Positions 43,994 through 52,897 of a stretch of 64,000 nt of DNA are shown here, in pieces; position 1 is the stretch's first letter, and every line of letters starts with the position of its first letter. Below the pieces are notes generated by a model. The model saw only the letters and a list, made by a program, of their open reading frames with translations, did not search any database and was not told the DNA's origin. The position numbers and the translations under genes were made by a program. Source of the DNA: Paenarthrobacter sp. AR 02 (GTDB lineage Bacteria; Actinomycetota; Actinomycetes; Actinomycetales; Micrococcaceae); NCBI RefSeq assembly GCF_021538675.1, contig NZ_JAJUKH010000004.1:186001-250000 (forward strand). Reading direction: 5' to 3'.

Positions 43994-45070
43994 ATGGCCC
44001 GGAGCCCGGAAGAGTCGCTCAAGGCGACCCTGGCCAGAGTTGCACCCGGAACTCCGTTACGTGATGGCCTTGAGCGCATCCTTCGTGGACGTACCGGCGC
44101 CTTGATTGTGCTCGGATCGGACAGGACCATCGACTCCATCTGTTCCGGCGGATTCGATATCGGCATCGACTTCTCCCCCACACGTTTGCGCGAGCTCGCC
44201 AAGATGGACGGCGCCATCATCTGCGACAAGGATGCCAGCAACATCGTCCGGGCCGCCGTGCAGCTTGTTCCGGATTCCAGCATCGAAACCCAGGAATCCG
44301 GCACCAGGCATCGCACCGCCGAACGCGTGGCCATCCAAACCGGTGTCCCCGTCATTTCCGTCAGCCAGTCCATGCAGATCATCGCCCTGTACGTAAACGG
44401 ATTGCGCCACGTGCTGGAAGGTTCCGAGAAGGTCCTGGCCCGCGCCAACCAGGCCCTGGCCACGCTGGAACGCTACAGCGCCAGGCTGGACCAGGTCACC
44501 AGCTCGCTTTCGGCCCTCGAAATCGAGGCCCTGGTGACCGTCAGGGACGTTGCCGTGACGCTTCAGCGGCAGGAAATGGTCCGCCGCATCTCCGAAGAAA
44601 TCGCCCAGTACGTCCTGGAACTCGGCGAGGACGGCCGCTTGTTGTCCCTCCAGGTGGAGGAGCTCACGGTAGGCCGCGGCCCTGGCAGCGAAGTAATTAT
44701 CCGCGACTACTCGGATCCTGACGCCACCCCGGAGCAGATCGAAGAAGCCGTCCAGGCCCTCCTCAACCTTGGGCCCACGGAGCTGATCGACCTCAGCCGC
44801 ATCGCCCACATCATCGGTTTCGCCGGCGGAGTGGAGCAGTTGGATGCGGTGGTCCAGCCCCGCGGATACCGCCTGCTGTCCGGGCTCAAGTCCGTGCCCA
44901 AGGCTGTGGCCGACCGCCTGGTGGACTATTTCGGTGGCCTGCAGAACCTTATGGCTGCAACCATCGACGACCTGATGACTGTGGACGGCATCGGCGACCA
45001 GCGCGCCCGCACGGTCCGCGAGGGCTTGAGCCGCATGGCCGAAGCCAGCCTGCTGGACCGTTTCCTCTAA
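43994..45070 (+). CDS. disA: Diadenylate cyclase DisA
   Basis: 358 residues. The DAC domain (residues 1-~140) has D72-G-A74 and R105-H-R107 (GTRHRTAE), the catalytic motifs. A helical linker and a C-terminal helix-hairpin-helix domain (PKAVADRLVDYFGGLQNLMA, VDGIGDQRARTVREGL) follow. It makes c-di-AMP and scans DNA for branched structures. The ATG follows GAAGGGAAACCCC. Confidence 0.97.
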   Translation: MARSPEESLKATLARVAPGTPLRDGLERILRGRTGALIVLGSDRTIDSICSGGFDIGIDFSPTRLRELAKMDGAIICDKDASNIVRAAVQLVPDSSIETQESGTRHRTAERVAIQTGVPVISVSQSMQIIALYVNGLRHVLEGSEKVLARANQALATLERYSARLDQVTSSLSALEIEALVTVRDVAVTLQRQEMVRRISEEIAQYVLELGEDGRLLSLQVEELTVGRGPGSEVIIRDYSDPDATPEQIEEAVQALLNLGPTELIDLSRIAHIIGFAGGVEQLDAVVQPRGYRLLSGLKSVPKAVADRLVDYFGGLQNLMAATIDDLMTVDGIGDQRARTVREGLSRMAEASLLDRFL

Positions 45071-45111
45071 AGGCGACTGCCGCCGTCGGGCGTTGCCTGG
45101 CGTGGAACCGC

Positions 45112-45819
45112 CTAGTTCAGCTGGAAAGTGGCCTTGGGGCTCGACTTGTTTCCGAGCCTCGCCTCGAAGGTGTAGTAAGCGCCACCGGCACCGGGTTTGG
45201 CGTTGATCGCCGCGCAGCCTTCCAGCGTCCGGTTGCGCTGCCACGGGAAGTTGGCGATTTCACTCTTGCCGGGCTGGATGGTCTTGATGAGGTCCACGCC
45301 GCCTGTCTGGCAGTCCTTGGAGGAGAAGATGCGGTCCGCTCCGCTCATCACCAGGTACTCCATCTGCGACGTTCCGACGTTGACCTCGCACGGAGCGGCG
45401 CCGCCGTTGGTGATGGTCATGGTCAGGAGCGGCATTTCCTCGGCACCATAGGCAGGTTTATCGGTTTTCGCGGCCACGGTCATGAGGTTGAAGTCGCACA
45501 CGGGCGTAGCGGATGCCGAGGGCGACGGCGTTCCCGACGGCACTGTCCCCTGCGTCGGCGCCTGCGTGGCGTCAGGCGAAACGACGGCTTGCGGTTCGGA
45601 CTTTCCGGAAAGGGATCCGGTGATCGCAACAATGCCGGCCACCAGCAGCACGATCACCAGGAGCAGGGCGCCAAAAACAACCTGCCGACGACGGCGGTAA
45701 ACGGCAGGGCTCGGCCGGCGACGGTTTGCGGAGGTACTTTGTGGTGACGAACCGCGGGCAGCACCTTTCGCCGGCGCTGATGAGCGCGCGGAGGACTGCT
45801 GCTTACCCTTGGTGGACAT
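45112..45819 (-). CDS. Membrane-anchored hypothetical protein (235 aa)
   Basis: 235 residues. A basic Ser/Ala/Arg-rich N-terminus (~40 residues) and one helix (VVFGALLLVIVLLVAGIVAI) anchor an extracellular part. A Pro/Thr/Ser linker is followed by a beta domain (MPLLTMTITNGGAAPCEVNV, NFPWQRNRTLEGCAAINAKP) with three cysteines. It resembles DUF4232-like or proteinase-inhibitor-like domains, but no family is certain. Divergent from mutY. Confidence 0.75.
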   Translation of the reverse strand: MSTKGKQQSSARSSAPAKGAARGSSPQSTSANRRRPSPAVYRRRRQVVFGALLLVIVLLVAGIVAITGSLSGKSEPQAVVSPDATQAPTQGTVPSGTPSPSASATPVCDFNLMTVAAKTDKPAYGAEEMPLLTMTITNGGAAPCEVNVGTSQMEYLVMSGADRIFSSKDCQTGGVDLIKTIQPGKSEIANFPWQRNRTLEGCAAINAKPGAGGAYYTFEARLGNKSSPKATFQLN

Positions 45820-45955
45820 GGTTCTAGGCTAGGCTCGCAGCGGCCACGGTTCCTAACCTCCACGCCGCTGGCGCCCAATCCGAGGCTGTGTGACGTCGGC
45901 CATGCGACTGCGCCGGGGTCGCCCCGGGCCGGAATCCACTAGAGTTGTGGGCAGT

Positions 45956-46906
45956 ATGACACTTCCCGACACCCTCCAGCTGGCCTCGCTCCACAACGCC
46001 CTGGCCCAGTGGTTCGAGGACACCGCCAGGGACCTCCCGTGGCGCGAACCCGACTGCAGCGCGTGGGGAATCCTGGTCAGCGAAGTCATGCTCCAACAGA
46101 CCCCCGTGGTCCGCGTCCTTCCGGTGTGGTTCGACTGGATGGAACGCTGGCCCACACCGGCCCACCTCGCCAACGAGCCGTCCGGAGAAGCCGTGCGCCA
46201 TTGGGGCCGCCTCGGTTATCCGCGCCGTGCATTGCGGCTGCACGCGGCCGCCGTCGCCATCCGGGATCAGCACAGCGGTTCGGTGCCCGACAACTACGAC
46301 GAGCTCCTGGGGCTTCCCGGCGTCGGCAGTTACACAGCCGCCGCCGTCGCAGCCTTTGCCTTTGGCCGCCGAGAGACCGTGGTGGATACCAACATCCGCC
46401 GCGTCCACGCACGGCTCTTTGCCGGGAGCGCCCTTCCGGCACCAACGCTGACCGCCGCGGAGATGCGCCTGGCCGAGTCGCTGCTCCCCCTCGATCCGGA
46501 ACTGTCCGTGCGCTGGAACGCTTCGGTCATGGAGCTCGGCGCCATGGTCTGCACAGCCCGCAGCCCCAAGTGCGCCGACTGTCCCGTCCGCGCAAGCTGC
46601 GCGTGGCTCGCCGCCGGTGAGCCGCCGCCGTCGTACACGCCCAAGGGCCAATCCTGGCACGGCACCGACCGTCAGGTCCGCGGAGCCGTGATGGCGGTGC
46701 TCCGTGAAGCTGCCACACCTGTCCCGCGGGAGATGTTCGAACAGGCGCCCGCCGACCTCGGCTTCGCGCCCTCCGGCGTCGGCATTCCACTCGCGGCGTT
46801 GCACCGCCTCAACTCGGCACCCGAACAGTTGGAACGCGCCTTGGACGGCTTGCTGACCGATGGTCTCGCGGAGATGCACGACGGCGGTTTGCGGCTACCG
46901 GCGTAG
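45956..46906 (+). CDS. mutY: A/G-specific adenine glycosylase MutY
   Basis: 316 residues from the ATG at 45956. Catalytic E43 (SEVMLQQT), helix-hairpin-helix LPGVGSYTAAAV, D144 (VDTNIRRVHARL), and 4Fe-4S cysteines C199-x6-C206-x2-C209-x5-C215. It removes adenine mispaired with 8-oxoguanine. TAGAGT sits 10 bases before the ATG without a ribosome-binding site, a leaderless candidate. The C-terminal NUDIX-like domain is shortened, as in other actinobacterial MutY. Confidence 0.95.
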   Translation: MTLPDTLQLASLHNALAQWFEDTARDLPWREPDCSAWGILVSEVMLQQTPVVRVLPVWFDWMERWPTPAHLANEPSGEAVRHWGRLGYPRRALRLHAAAVAIRDQHSGSVPDNYDELLGLPGVGSYTAAAVAAFAFGRRETVVDTNIRRVHARLFAGSALPAPTLTAAEMRLAESLLPLDPELSVRWNASVMELGAMVCTARSPKCADCPVRASCAWLAAGEPPPSYTPKGQSWHGTDRQVRGAVMAVLREAATPVPREMFEQAPADLGFAPSGVGIPLAALHRLNSAPEQLERALDGLLTDGLAEMHDGGLRLPA

Positions 46907-46929
46907 GGCATCGGGTCCTACCCTGAAGC

Positions 46930-47412
46930 ATGGGCAGAATTGGGTTGGCCTTGACGCTTGCGTGTACTGCGGGATTGCTGGCCGCGTGTTATCCGGAGCC
47001 TGTGGCGTGCCCGGCCATTGCGCGGGCAACCGGGGTGTCCCTGACCGTGGCCGCATCCTATGCAGGCGACGTCGGTTCTCTTCGGCTGAAGGCCTGCCAG
47101 GACGGTAGCTGCACGGAGAAGGATCTGGTTCTGCAGCCGGGCTCAGCTGCCGTCGACCAGGGCTGCTCGCCGGAGGGTGTCTGCTCAGCGACGTCCTCCC
47201 CTGACGGGACCCTGCAGGGCTTCATGGAGTTGCCGGCGTTATCCGAAGCGCCCCTGAAGGCGACGGTGAGCGGCACATCGATTTCCGGTGCCGCCTTGCC
47301 AGTGCGTACCCTGACATTCACTCCCAGGGGCGACTACCCGTTCGGCGAACAGTGCGGGCGGGTTATTTCGGCGGCGGTGGTCCTTGATGCGGCGGGATTG
47401 CGGCAGGGGTAG
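46930..47412 (+). CDS. Hypothetical lipoprotein (160 aa)
   Basis: 160 residues. The signal peptide ends at the lipobox LAAC (C20). The mature part has several cysteines (ACPAI, KACQDGSC, DQGCSPEGVC, QCGRV), suggesting a disulfide-stabilised domain. TACCCT ends 5 bases before the ATG, leaderless candidate. Family not recognised. Small, 23 bases after mutY, same strand. Confidence 0.65.
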   Translation: MGRIGLALTLACTAGLLAACYPEPVACPAIARATGVSLTVAASYAGDVGSLRLKACQDGSCTEKDLVLQPGSAAVDQGCSPEGVCSATSSPDGTLQGFMELPALSEAPLKATVSGTSISGAALPVRTLTFTPRGDYPFGEQCGRVISAAVVLDAAGLRQG

Positions 47413-47819
47413 CAGTATCGAACGGCACCGTTCCTCTAGCGATTTGATTTAGCCAGCGGTATTCCCGTGTCATTCCGCCCGAGTCGCCGCCGGGCCTGCC
47501 CCTGCCGGCACCTGCGTCACAGTGTCCTTCGCGGCCCACCGGAAGGATGCCGGGTACCGCACACCTCCAGCCGGGGAGGGAGTGGTGTCCTACAGGGTCT
47601 TCCTCGACGCAGCGCATAAGCCGGTCCCGAAGCCTGCGGAGGTTGCCGCGGAGGGCTGCCGACCCTTATCCCCGGTCAATTTCGCATCGTGAAAACTTGA
47701 TTCCGATATTAAACACAGAGCGTCTCTGGAATTAGCAATCCGGAAACAAGGCACTCATAGCGTCTTGTGTGATCCCGGCCGTGACCCTGCACGGCCCCAT
47801 GCACAGATAGGCGCACTCC
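47413..47819. other. Gene-free region with possible gene remnant
   Basis: About 400 bases. On the plus strand, an open stretch (about 47453-47692) translates to a secreted-protein-like tail (AGTCVTVSFAAHRKDAGYRT and RVFLDAAHKPVPKPAEVAAE) with a stop near 47690 but no credible start. It may be the degraded C-terminus of a lipoprotein-like gene. GACCCTTATCCCCGG in it resembles one arm of the ureD repeat. A shadow frame on the minus strand is ignored. Confidence 0.4.
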
Positions 47820-49211
47820 TTGAAGATCCATGCACCTGAAACAGCCTCAACTCCAGCTGCGAAGAAGCCCTTATACAAATCCTTGTTCTTCCAAATCCTG
47901 ATGGCGGTGGTAGCGGGAATCGTCATCGGGTACCTGTGGCCCAACATCGGGTCCGCGCTTCGCCCGCTGGGCGATGGCTTCATCCAACTCATCAAGATGA
48001 TCATCGCGCCGCTGATTTTCCTGGTCATCGTCACTGGGATCTCAGCCGTGGGAGACGTAAGAGCCGTCGGTCGGGTGGGCGTGAAGGCCCTGGTCTACTT
48101 CACCGCCGCTACACTCTTCGCGCTTGCTTTTGGGCTGGTAGTGGCCAACGTCGTGCAGCCGGGCGCCGGCCTGAACATTGACCCCGCGTCCTTGTCCGAG
48201 GATGCCGTGAACGCCAAAACCACCACGGCCCCACCCAAGGATGCCGGACAGTTCCTGCTGGGCATCATCCCCACAAGCGTGGTGGGGGCATTTGCCTCAA
48301 ACTCACTCTTGCAGGTGCTGTGCTTCGCCGTCTTCTTTGGAGCAGCAATCGTGGTGGTGGGGCGGGAGAAATGCAAGCCGGTCATTGACATCATGGAAAC
48401 CACGTTGGAAATCTTCTTCAGGATCATGGCCTGGGTCATGCGGGTGGCTCCAGTGGGTGCGTTTGGCGCCATGGCCTTCATCATCGGCCAATACGGGCTC
48501 AGCTCCCTGAGCACCTACGCCCTTCTGGTGGCAGCATGCTACGGCTCTGCCCTGATCTTCATCGGCTTGTTGTTTGTGGTGGCCTGGGCCTACCCTCGTG
48601 TTCCCCTGTGGCAGTTCATCAAATACTCGCGCGAAGAGTTCATGCTGGCGTTGGGCACGGCGTCCACCGAATCCGTCCTCCCTCGCATCATGACCAAGCT
48701 GACCAACGCCGGCTGCTCCCGGGCAACCACGGGACTGGTGGTTCCCACCGGATACTCTTTCAACCTCGACGGCGCGGCACTCTACCTGTCGATCTCCCTC
48801 CTATTCCTCGCACAGGCCTTCGGGCACAACCTGGATCTGGGTCAGCAACTGGCCGCACTGGGCATTCTCATGCTGACCTCCAAGGGCATGGCCGGAGTCC
48901 CGGGATCAGCCTTCCTGGCCCTCTCGGCCACCGCTGGAGCCCTGGGAATCTTCCCGGTTGCAGGCGTGGCACTCCTGCTGGGGGCCGACCGGCTCATGGA
49001 CTCCATGCGGGTTGTGGTCAACCTGCTTGGCAACTGCGTCGCCACTTTTGTGGTCTCCAAATGGGAGGGGCAATTCGATCGCGAGGCAATGCTGGCAGCT
49101 TTCCGCGGGGAGACCACGACCCCAGAGGAAGGGGACACAGTCACCGAACCGACTGTGCCAACGCTCAGCAGTCCGCAGCCCCGGCTGACCGCCGGTACGA
49201 ACTCGGCGTGA
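47820..49211 (+). CDS. dctA: C4-dicarboxylate/proton symporter, DctA-like (DAACS family)
   Basis: 463 residues. Many membrane segments, with GTASTESVLPRIMTKLTNAG, VVPTGYSFNLDGAALYLSIS and LTSKGMAGVPGSAF, the substrate- and cation-binding hallmarks of DctA. It imports succinate, fumarate or malate. It starts at TTG 47820; no ATG is in frame nearby and the ribosome-binding site is weak, so translation may be low. The 3' end overlaps the convergent AraC gene by 47 bases. Confidence 0.9.
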   Translation: MKIHAPETASTPAAKKPLYKSLFFQILMAVVAGIVIGYLWPNIGSALRPLGDGFIQLIKMIIAPLIFLVIVTGISAVGDVRAVGRVGVKALVYFTAATLFALAFGLVVANVVQPGAGLNIDPASLSEDAVNAKTTTAPPKDAGQFLLGIIPTSVVGAFASNSLLQVLCFAVFFGAAIVVVGREKCKPVIDIMETTLEIFFRIMAWVMRVAPVGAFGAMAFIIGQYGLSSLSTYALLVAACYGSALIFIGLLFVVAWAYPRVPLWQFIKYSREEFMLALGTASTESVLPRIMTKLTNAGCSRATTGLVVPTGYSFNLDGAALYLSISLLFLAQAFGHNLDLGQQLAALGILMLTSKGMAGVPGSAFLALSATAGALGIFPVAGVALLLGADRLMDSMRVVVNLLGNCVATFVVSKWEGQFDREAMLAAFRGETTTPEEGDTVTEPTVPTLSSPQPRLTAGTNSA

Positions 49212-49959
49212 AGCCCAGGAACTTCCGGAAGTCGTTGGTCAGGTGCGCATGGTCCGCATAGCCAAGTTCGACGGCGATCACCGCAAGGTCCGCTGATGGA
49301 TCGGACCGGGTGCGCTCGGCCGCGTCCTGTAGCCTTCGGCGACGGATAAGGGCGGAGGGACTCAACCCGATGTATTTTTTCGCGATCCGTTGCAACGTTC
49401 GCGGGGACACCGCAAGGAGGGATGCCGCATCTTCGATCCTGACAACCTCAGGGTCGGTCGCAATGAGGTCCATCATCCGGTTCGCGAGCAGCGCCTCTTC
49501 GGACAACGTCACATCCAGGGAAACCAGCCACGCACCAAAGGCTTCCACTGCCCGCCCGCGGCGGGTGCCGCCGTCGTGCGTTTCCATGGCCGCTGAAACG
49601 GCGGTGTGGAGGTCATGCAGGTCCAGCGCGAGACCTGTGTCGCGGAGGGTCTCCGGAGCATCGCTGAACAGCGGAACTGCGGCCGGTCGGAGCAGGGCTC
49701 CCACCGCCCATCCCTTGCCGCTCAGGTCACGGTAAGCGGCGCGGGTGGTGGGGCCGGAGAATTCGACCCCACCACCTTGGACCACAAGGTTGGAGGCAGG
49801 GTAGGCGATCAGGTGTTGCCGGGACGATCGGCCAGGTTCGATGTCCCACTCAGGGATCCAGAACCACTGGACAAGGTGCGCCACCGACTCCGGTGCAGGA
49901 AGGCGGTGGAAGGTGGGCAGCCGGGCGGGATAGAGGATGCCTTTGAACGAATCCGTCAT
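49165..49959 (-). CDS. AraC-family regulator with DUF6597-like N-terminal domain
   Basis: 264 residues from the ATG at 49959 (MTDSFKGILYPARLPTFHRL), with GGAAGG upstream. The N-terminal domain has VQWFWIPEWDIEPGRSSRQ and LRPAAVPLFS, and the C-terminal AraC helix-turn-helix is VRIEDAASLLAVSPRTLQRI then LGYADHAHLTNDFRKFLGFT. Target unknown; convergent with dctA, divergent from the VOC gene at 50045, which it may control. Confidence 0.85.
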   Translation of the reverse strand: MTDSFKGILYPARLPTFHRLPAPESVAHLVQWFWIPEWDIEPGRSSRQHLIAYPASNLVVQGGGVEFSGPTTRAAYRDLSGKGWAVGALLRPAAVPLFSDAPETLRDTGLALDLHDLHTAVSAAMETHDGGTRRGRAVEAFGAWLVSLDVTLSEEALLANRMMDLIATDPEVVRIEDAASLLAVSPRTLQRIAKKYIGLSPSALIRRRRLQDAAERTRSDPSADLAVIAVELGYADHAHLTNDFRKFLGFTPSSYRRSAGAADC

Positions 49960-50044
49960 TGGAGCCTTCCCGGAACCCAACCCCTCGCGAACCCGTCGCG
50001 AATCTCCAAGCGCTGGCCCCTACCAGGCACGTAGCGTCATATCC

Positions 50045-50557
50045 ATGACAGATACTACAAGCACAGAAGCCGCCACCGCCGCGAACGGCGAGCACACCAC
50101 GCACGGCGTCCCGAAAGGGTTGACCAGCCTCACGCCGTTCCTTGCGGTGTCCAACGCCAAGGAAGCGATCGCGTTCTACCGGGACGTGTTCGGCACCAGG
50201 GTAGTGGGCGAAACCGAGATGGGCGGGGTGGTGGTCCACGCGGAACTCGACTTCGGGAACGGCCACCTGCAACTCGGCGAGCCCAACCCCGAATACCACT
50301 TGGTCCCGTCGCCCGAGGGCGAGGACGACTGCTATTCCTTGGGCCTCTACTGCTCCGATGCAGACGCTCTGGTCCGCAAAGCGGAACAAGCCGGCGCCAC
50401 CATCAGGGAGCCGTTGAGCACCTTCGTTTCCGGTGACCGCTATGCCAGCATCCGGGATCCGTTCGGGGTCCGGTGGTCCATCATGACCCGCGTCGAGGAC
50501 CTCTCAGAGGAGGAAAGCAACCGACGCGTCGAAGAGTGGGCGGCGCAGCACGGCTAG
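50045..50557 (+). CDS. VOC (glyoxalase/bleomycin-resistance) family protein
   Basis: 170 residues from the ATG at 50045; the frame is open further upstream but TAGCGT ends 7 bases before this ATG, giving a leaderless start. One VOC domain: LTPFLAVSNAKEAIAFYRDV, AELDFGNGHLQLGEPNPEY, and SIRDPFGVRWSIMTR. The PhnB-like subgroup. Function unknown; divergent from an AraC regulator. Confidence 0.82.
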   Translation: MTDTTSTEAATAANGEHTTHGVPKGLTSLTPFLAVSNAKEAIAFYRDVFGTRVVGETEMGGVVVHAELDFGNGHLQLGEPNPEYHLVPSPEGEDDCYSLGLYCSDADALVRKAEQAGATIREPLSTFVSGDRYASIRDPFGVRWSIMTRVEDLSEEESNRRVEEWAAQHG

Positions 50558-50575
50558 GCCCCAAACAGAGAAGGC

Positions 50576-50938
50576 CTAGCTGAGGCAGAGGCAGAAGGGA
50601 TGGCCGGCAGGATCAAGGAACACCCTGAACGTCTCGCCTGGCTGGTGGTCGGCCTTGCTGGCGCCGATGGCAAGGACTTCTTCTTCAGCCTTGTCCAGGT
50701 TGTCCACCACGACGTCAAAGTGCATCTGCTGCGGGATTGTCTGGCCCGGCCAGACGGGCGCCTGGTACACATCAACCTGCTGGAAGGAGATGCAGTTGCT
50801 GCCGTCCTCCGGGCGCACGTCGTACCAGTCGCCGTTCTCGTTGGAAACGTGCCATCCGAGCAATTCGGCGTAGAAAGCTGCGAGCGCTGCCGCGTCGGGG
50901 CAGTCGATGACAACGCTGGGGTGCTTGGCAATAGCCAT
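50576..50938 (-). CDS. VOC family protein, glyoxalase-like
   Basis: 120 residues: HPSVVIDCPDAAALAAFYAE, MHFDVVVDNLDKAEEEVLA and FRVFLDPAGHPFCLCLS, a single VOC domain of the glyoxalase_6 type. It is convergent with the other VOC gene and only distantly similar. Function unknown. It is 3 bases after the DUF4235 gene stop. Confidence 0.82.
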   Translation of the reverse strand: MAIAKHPSVVIDCPDAAALAAFYAELLGWHVSNENGDWYDVRPEDGSNCISFQQVDVYQAPVWPGQTIPQQMHFDVVVDNLDKAEEEVLAIGASKADHQPGETFRVFLDPAGHPFCLCLS

Positions 50939-50941
50939 GTT

Positions 50942-51202
50942 CTAGATCTCGTCTGCTGTTTTCTTCATGCGGGCCAGGGCGCTCTTGGTGCCCCGTTGGG
51001 TAAGTACGTGAACAACTGCGCCAACACCGGCGGAGACCACGGCGAAAACCAGGACGCCCGGCAGGGAGTCGTTCAGGTCCGTTCCGTCCTTCGGAGCGGG
51101 CTTGCCGGTCTTCTTCTCCCAGAGGCCTTCCAAAGTCTTGTTCGCGATGGCACCTGCGCCGAGGCTAACAGCAATGCCGAACAGTTTTACCAGTATGTTC
51201 AC
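50942..51202 (-). CDS. DUF4235 domain small membrane protein
   Basis: 86 residues from the GTG at 51202 with GGAGG upstream. MNILVKLFGIAVSLGAGAIA is the first helix, and a second is LPGVLVFAVVSAGVGAVVHV. KTLEGLWEKKTGKPAPKD between them is the DUF4235 hallmark. Actinobacterial, often next to stress genes such as csbD. Function unknown. Confidence 0.88.
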   Translation of the reverse strand: MNILVKLFGIAVSLGAGAIANKTLEGLWEKKTGKPAPKDGTDLNDSLPGVLVFAVVSAGVGAVVHVLTQRGTKSALARMKKTADEI

Positions 51203-51250
51203 GAAGATCCTCCATCAAATAGTGCCTCGAAGCGAGGCCTCCCACAGCAA

Positions 51251-51282
51251 GACAGGGCCGCTGCAACCGCAGCGGCCCTGTC
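51251..51282 (-). terminator. Hairpin terminator of the CsbD gene
   Basis: A 14-bp perfect stem (GACAGGGCCGCTGC and its complement) with an AACC loop, 8 bases past the CsbD-like stop; TTGCTG follows on the minus strand. Confidence 0.8.
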
Positions 51283-51289
51283 CACATTC

Positions 51290-51466
51290 CTAGTCCTTCT
51301 TGAAGGCGTCCTTCAGCTTCTCGCCTGCGCCCTTGAGGTCGGCTTTGACCTGGTCGCCCTTGCCCTCAGCCTCGAGGCCTTTGTCGTCCGTCAGCTTGCC
51401 GGCAGCTTCCTTGGCCTTGCCGCCCAGCTTCTCGCCGGTGTTCTCGATCTTGTCGTCAGCACCCAT
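51290..51466 (-). CDS. CsbD family stress-response protein
   Basis: 58 residues, starting MGADDKIENTGEKLGGKAKE and ending KLKDAFKKD. It contains the CsbD pattern of charged helical repeats (GEKLGGKAKEAAGKLTDD, then GEKLKDAF). The ATG at 51466 has AAAGAGGTGCGA upstream. General stress proteins of this type are usually under alternative sigma factors. It is terminated by the hairpin at 51251. Confidence 0.88.
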   Translation of the reverse strand: MGADDKIENTGEKLGGKAKEAAGKLTDDKGLEAEGKGDQVKADLKGAGEKLKDAFKKD

Positions 51467-51555
51467 GTCGCACCTCTTTCTTCGTAGGAACCTTGTACCT
51501 CTACAACATCACTAATCAGCATACTTAGCAATATCTTGGTCGAAAAACCGTTTAG

Positions 51556-52245
51556 TTAGAGCTCGCCAAACCCCTCTTCAACCAGCTTCCGCACGTAGTC
51601 CACAGCCCTCTCGGCATCCTTCCCACGGGCTTCCACATGCAGCTCGGATCCCTGCCCCGCTGCGAGCGCCATCAACGCCATGATGGACATGCCATCCACT
51701 CCGTTGACGGTCACGTCCACGTCCATTCCGGACAGGCCGCCGGCGATCTTCGCCGCCGGACGCGCATGCATTCCCAGGGGGTTGATCAGGGTAAAAGTCC
51801 CGCTCGCGTCAGGTTCAGCAGTGCCTGCATCGGCAGCCTGGGGTGCAGCCACTGAACTTCCACTGAAAGTTACGGCTTCAGCCGCTTTGAGCACATCCTC
51901 GACGCCGGCCCCTCCCTGGGCGGCGACGGCGGCAGCAACCAGTCCCTCGACCAAGGGCCCGTCGGCCAGCCGCACAGCGTCGGGAGCGCTGGCGAATTCC
52001 ACCGCAGACTCAGCCGTCATCACGGCCGAGCCCAGGTCCGTGAGCACCACAACCCCGTCACCACCGGAATCAACCAGCGACTGCTCGACGGCGGCCAGCA
52101 CCTTCTCCAGGCTGGTACCGATCCGGTCGTCGTCGGTTCCCCCGGCGGCGACGAGTTCGACGTCGGGCGCCATCTGGGCGGCGAGTTCCACTGCACCTTC
52201 AGCGATTTTGCTGCTGTGCGAAACCACCACGATTCCCACCGTCAT
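51556..52245 (-). CDS. dhaM: PTS-dependent dihydroxyacetone kinase phosphotransfer subunit DhaM
   Basis: 229 residues in two domains. EIIA-mannose-like domain with phosphoacceptor H10 (VVSHS), and an HPr domain with H160 (NPLGMHARPAAK). No enzyme-I domain is attached, so phosphate must come from the cell's EI. It re-phosphorylates the ADP bound to DhaL. Its start overlaps dhaL's end by 4 bases. Confidence 0.93.
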   Translation of the reverse strand: MTVGIVVVSHSSKIAEGAVELAAQMAPDVELVAAGGTDDDRIGTSLEKVLAAVEQSLVDSGGDGVVVLTDLGSAVMTAESAVEFASAPDAVRLADGPLVEGLVAAAVAAQGGAGVEDVLKAAEAVTFSGSSVAAPQAADAGTAEPDASGTFTLINPLGMHARPAAKIAGGLSGMDVDVTVNGVDGMSIMALMALAAGQGSELHVEARGKDAERAVDYVRKLVEEGFGEL

Positions 52246-52895
52246 GCGTCCCCGGTTCCTGTGCCGTTGCCGGCAGCTGTTGCGGCTGCCCGCAGGAGCA
52301 GCGCTGTTGATGCGGCACCGGGGTCGCGGTGACCGACGCTGCGTTCCCCCAGGTAACTGGCCCGACCCTTCCTGGCCACCAGTTCGTCCGTGGATTCGGC
52401 TCCGGCTTGGGCGGCTTCAGCGGCGGCGTCCAGGACCTCCCTTGGGTCTTTGCCTGCGGCCGCTGCCTTTTGTGCGGCTTCGACAGCTGGAGTCCAGGCG
52501 TCGATCATGGTTTTGTCGCCGGGTTCCGCCTTGCCGCGGGCCACTACGCCGTCCCGTGCTGCGGCGAGCGCCGCGGCCAGGGCTTCGGCGTCCACGTCCG
52601 CCAGATCGCCCAGCGAGGTGGCCGCGCGCAGGTACGCCGTTCCATAGAGCGGTCCGGCCGCACCACCCACCTTTGACATGAGGCTCATCGCCGCCACCTT
52701 GAGTGCCGCACCCGGCGTCTCCGGTGGGGCTTCCTCCAGTTTGGCAACAACCGCCTGGAAACCCCGGTCCATGTTTTCGCCGTGATCAGAGTCGCCGATT
52801 GCGCGATCCAGTTCGATCAGTTCCGCGCGGTGCCGGGCCATGGAGTCGGCGGAGAGTTTCAGCCATTCCACGGCCCAGTCGACGCCCAATCCCAT
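52242..52895 (-). CDS. dhaL: Dihydroxyacetone kinase subunit DhaL
   Basis: 217 residues from the ATG at 52895 (MGLGVDWAVEWLKLSADSMA); the frame is open to 52988. The magnesium/ADP site is D30, D35, D37 (ELDRAIGDSDHG), and SYLGERSVGHRDPGA is the C-terminal signature. It holds ADP and passes phosphate to dihydroxyacetone on DhaK. It begins two bases after the dhaK stop. Confidence 0.94.
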   Translation of the reverse strand: MGLGVDWAVEWLKLSADSMARHRAELIELDRAIGDSDHGENMDRGFQAVVAKLEEAPPETPGAALKVAAMSLMSKVGGAAGPLYGTAYLRAATSLGDLADVDAEALAAALAAARDGVVARGKAEPGDKTMIDAWTPAVEAAQKAAAAGKDPREVLDAAAEAAQAGAESTDELVARKGRASYLGERSVGHRDPGAASTALLLRAAATAAGNGTGTGDA

Positions 52896-52897
52896 GC

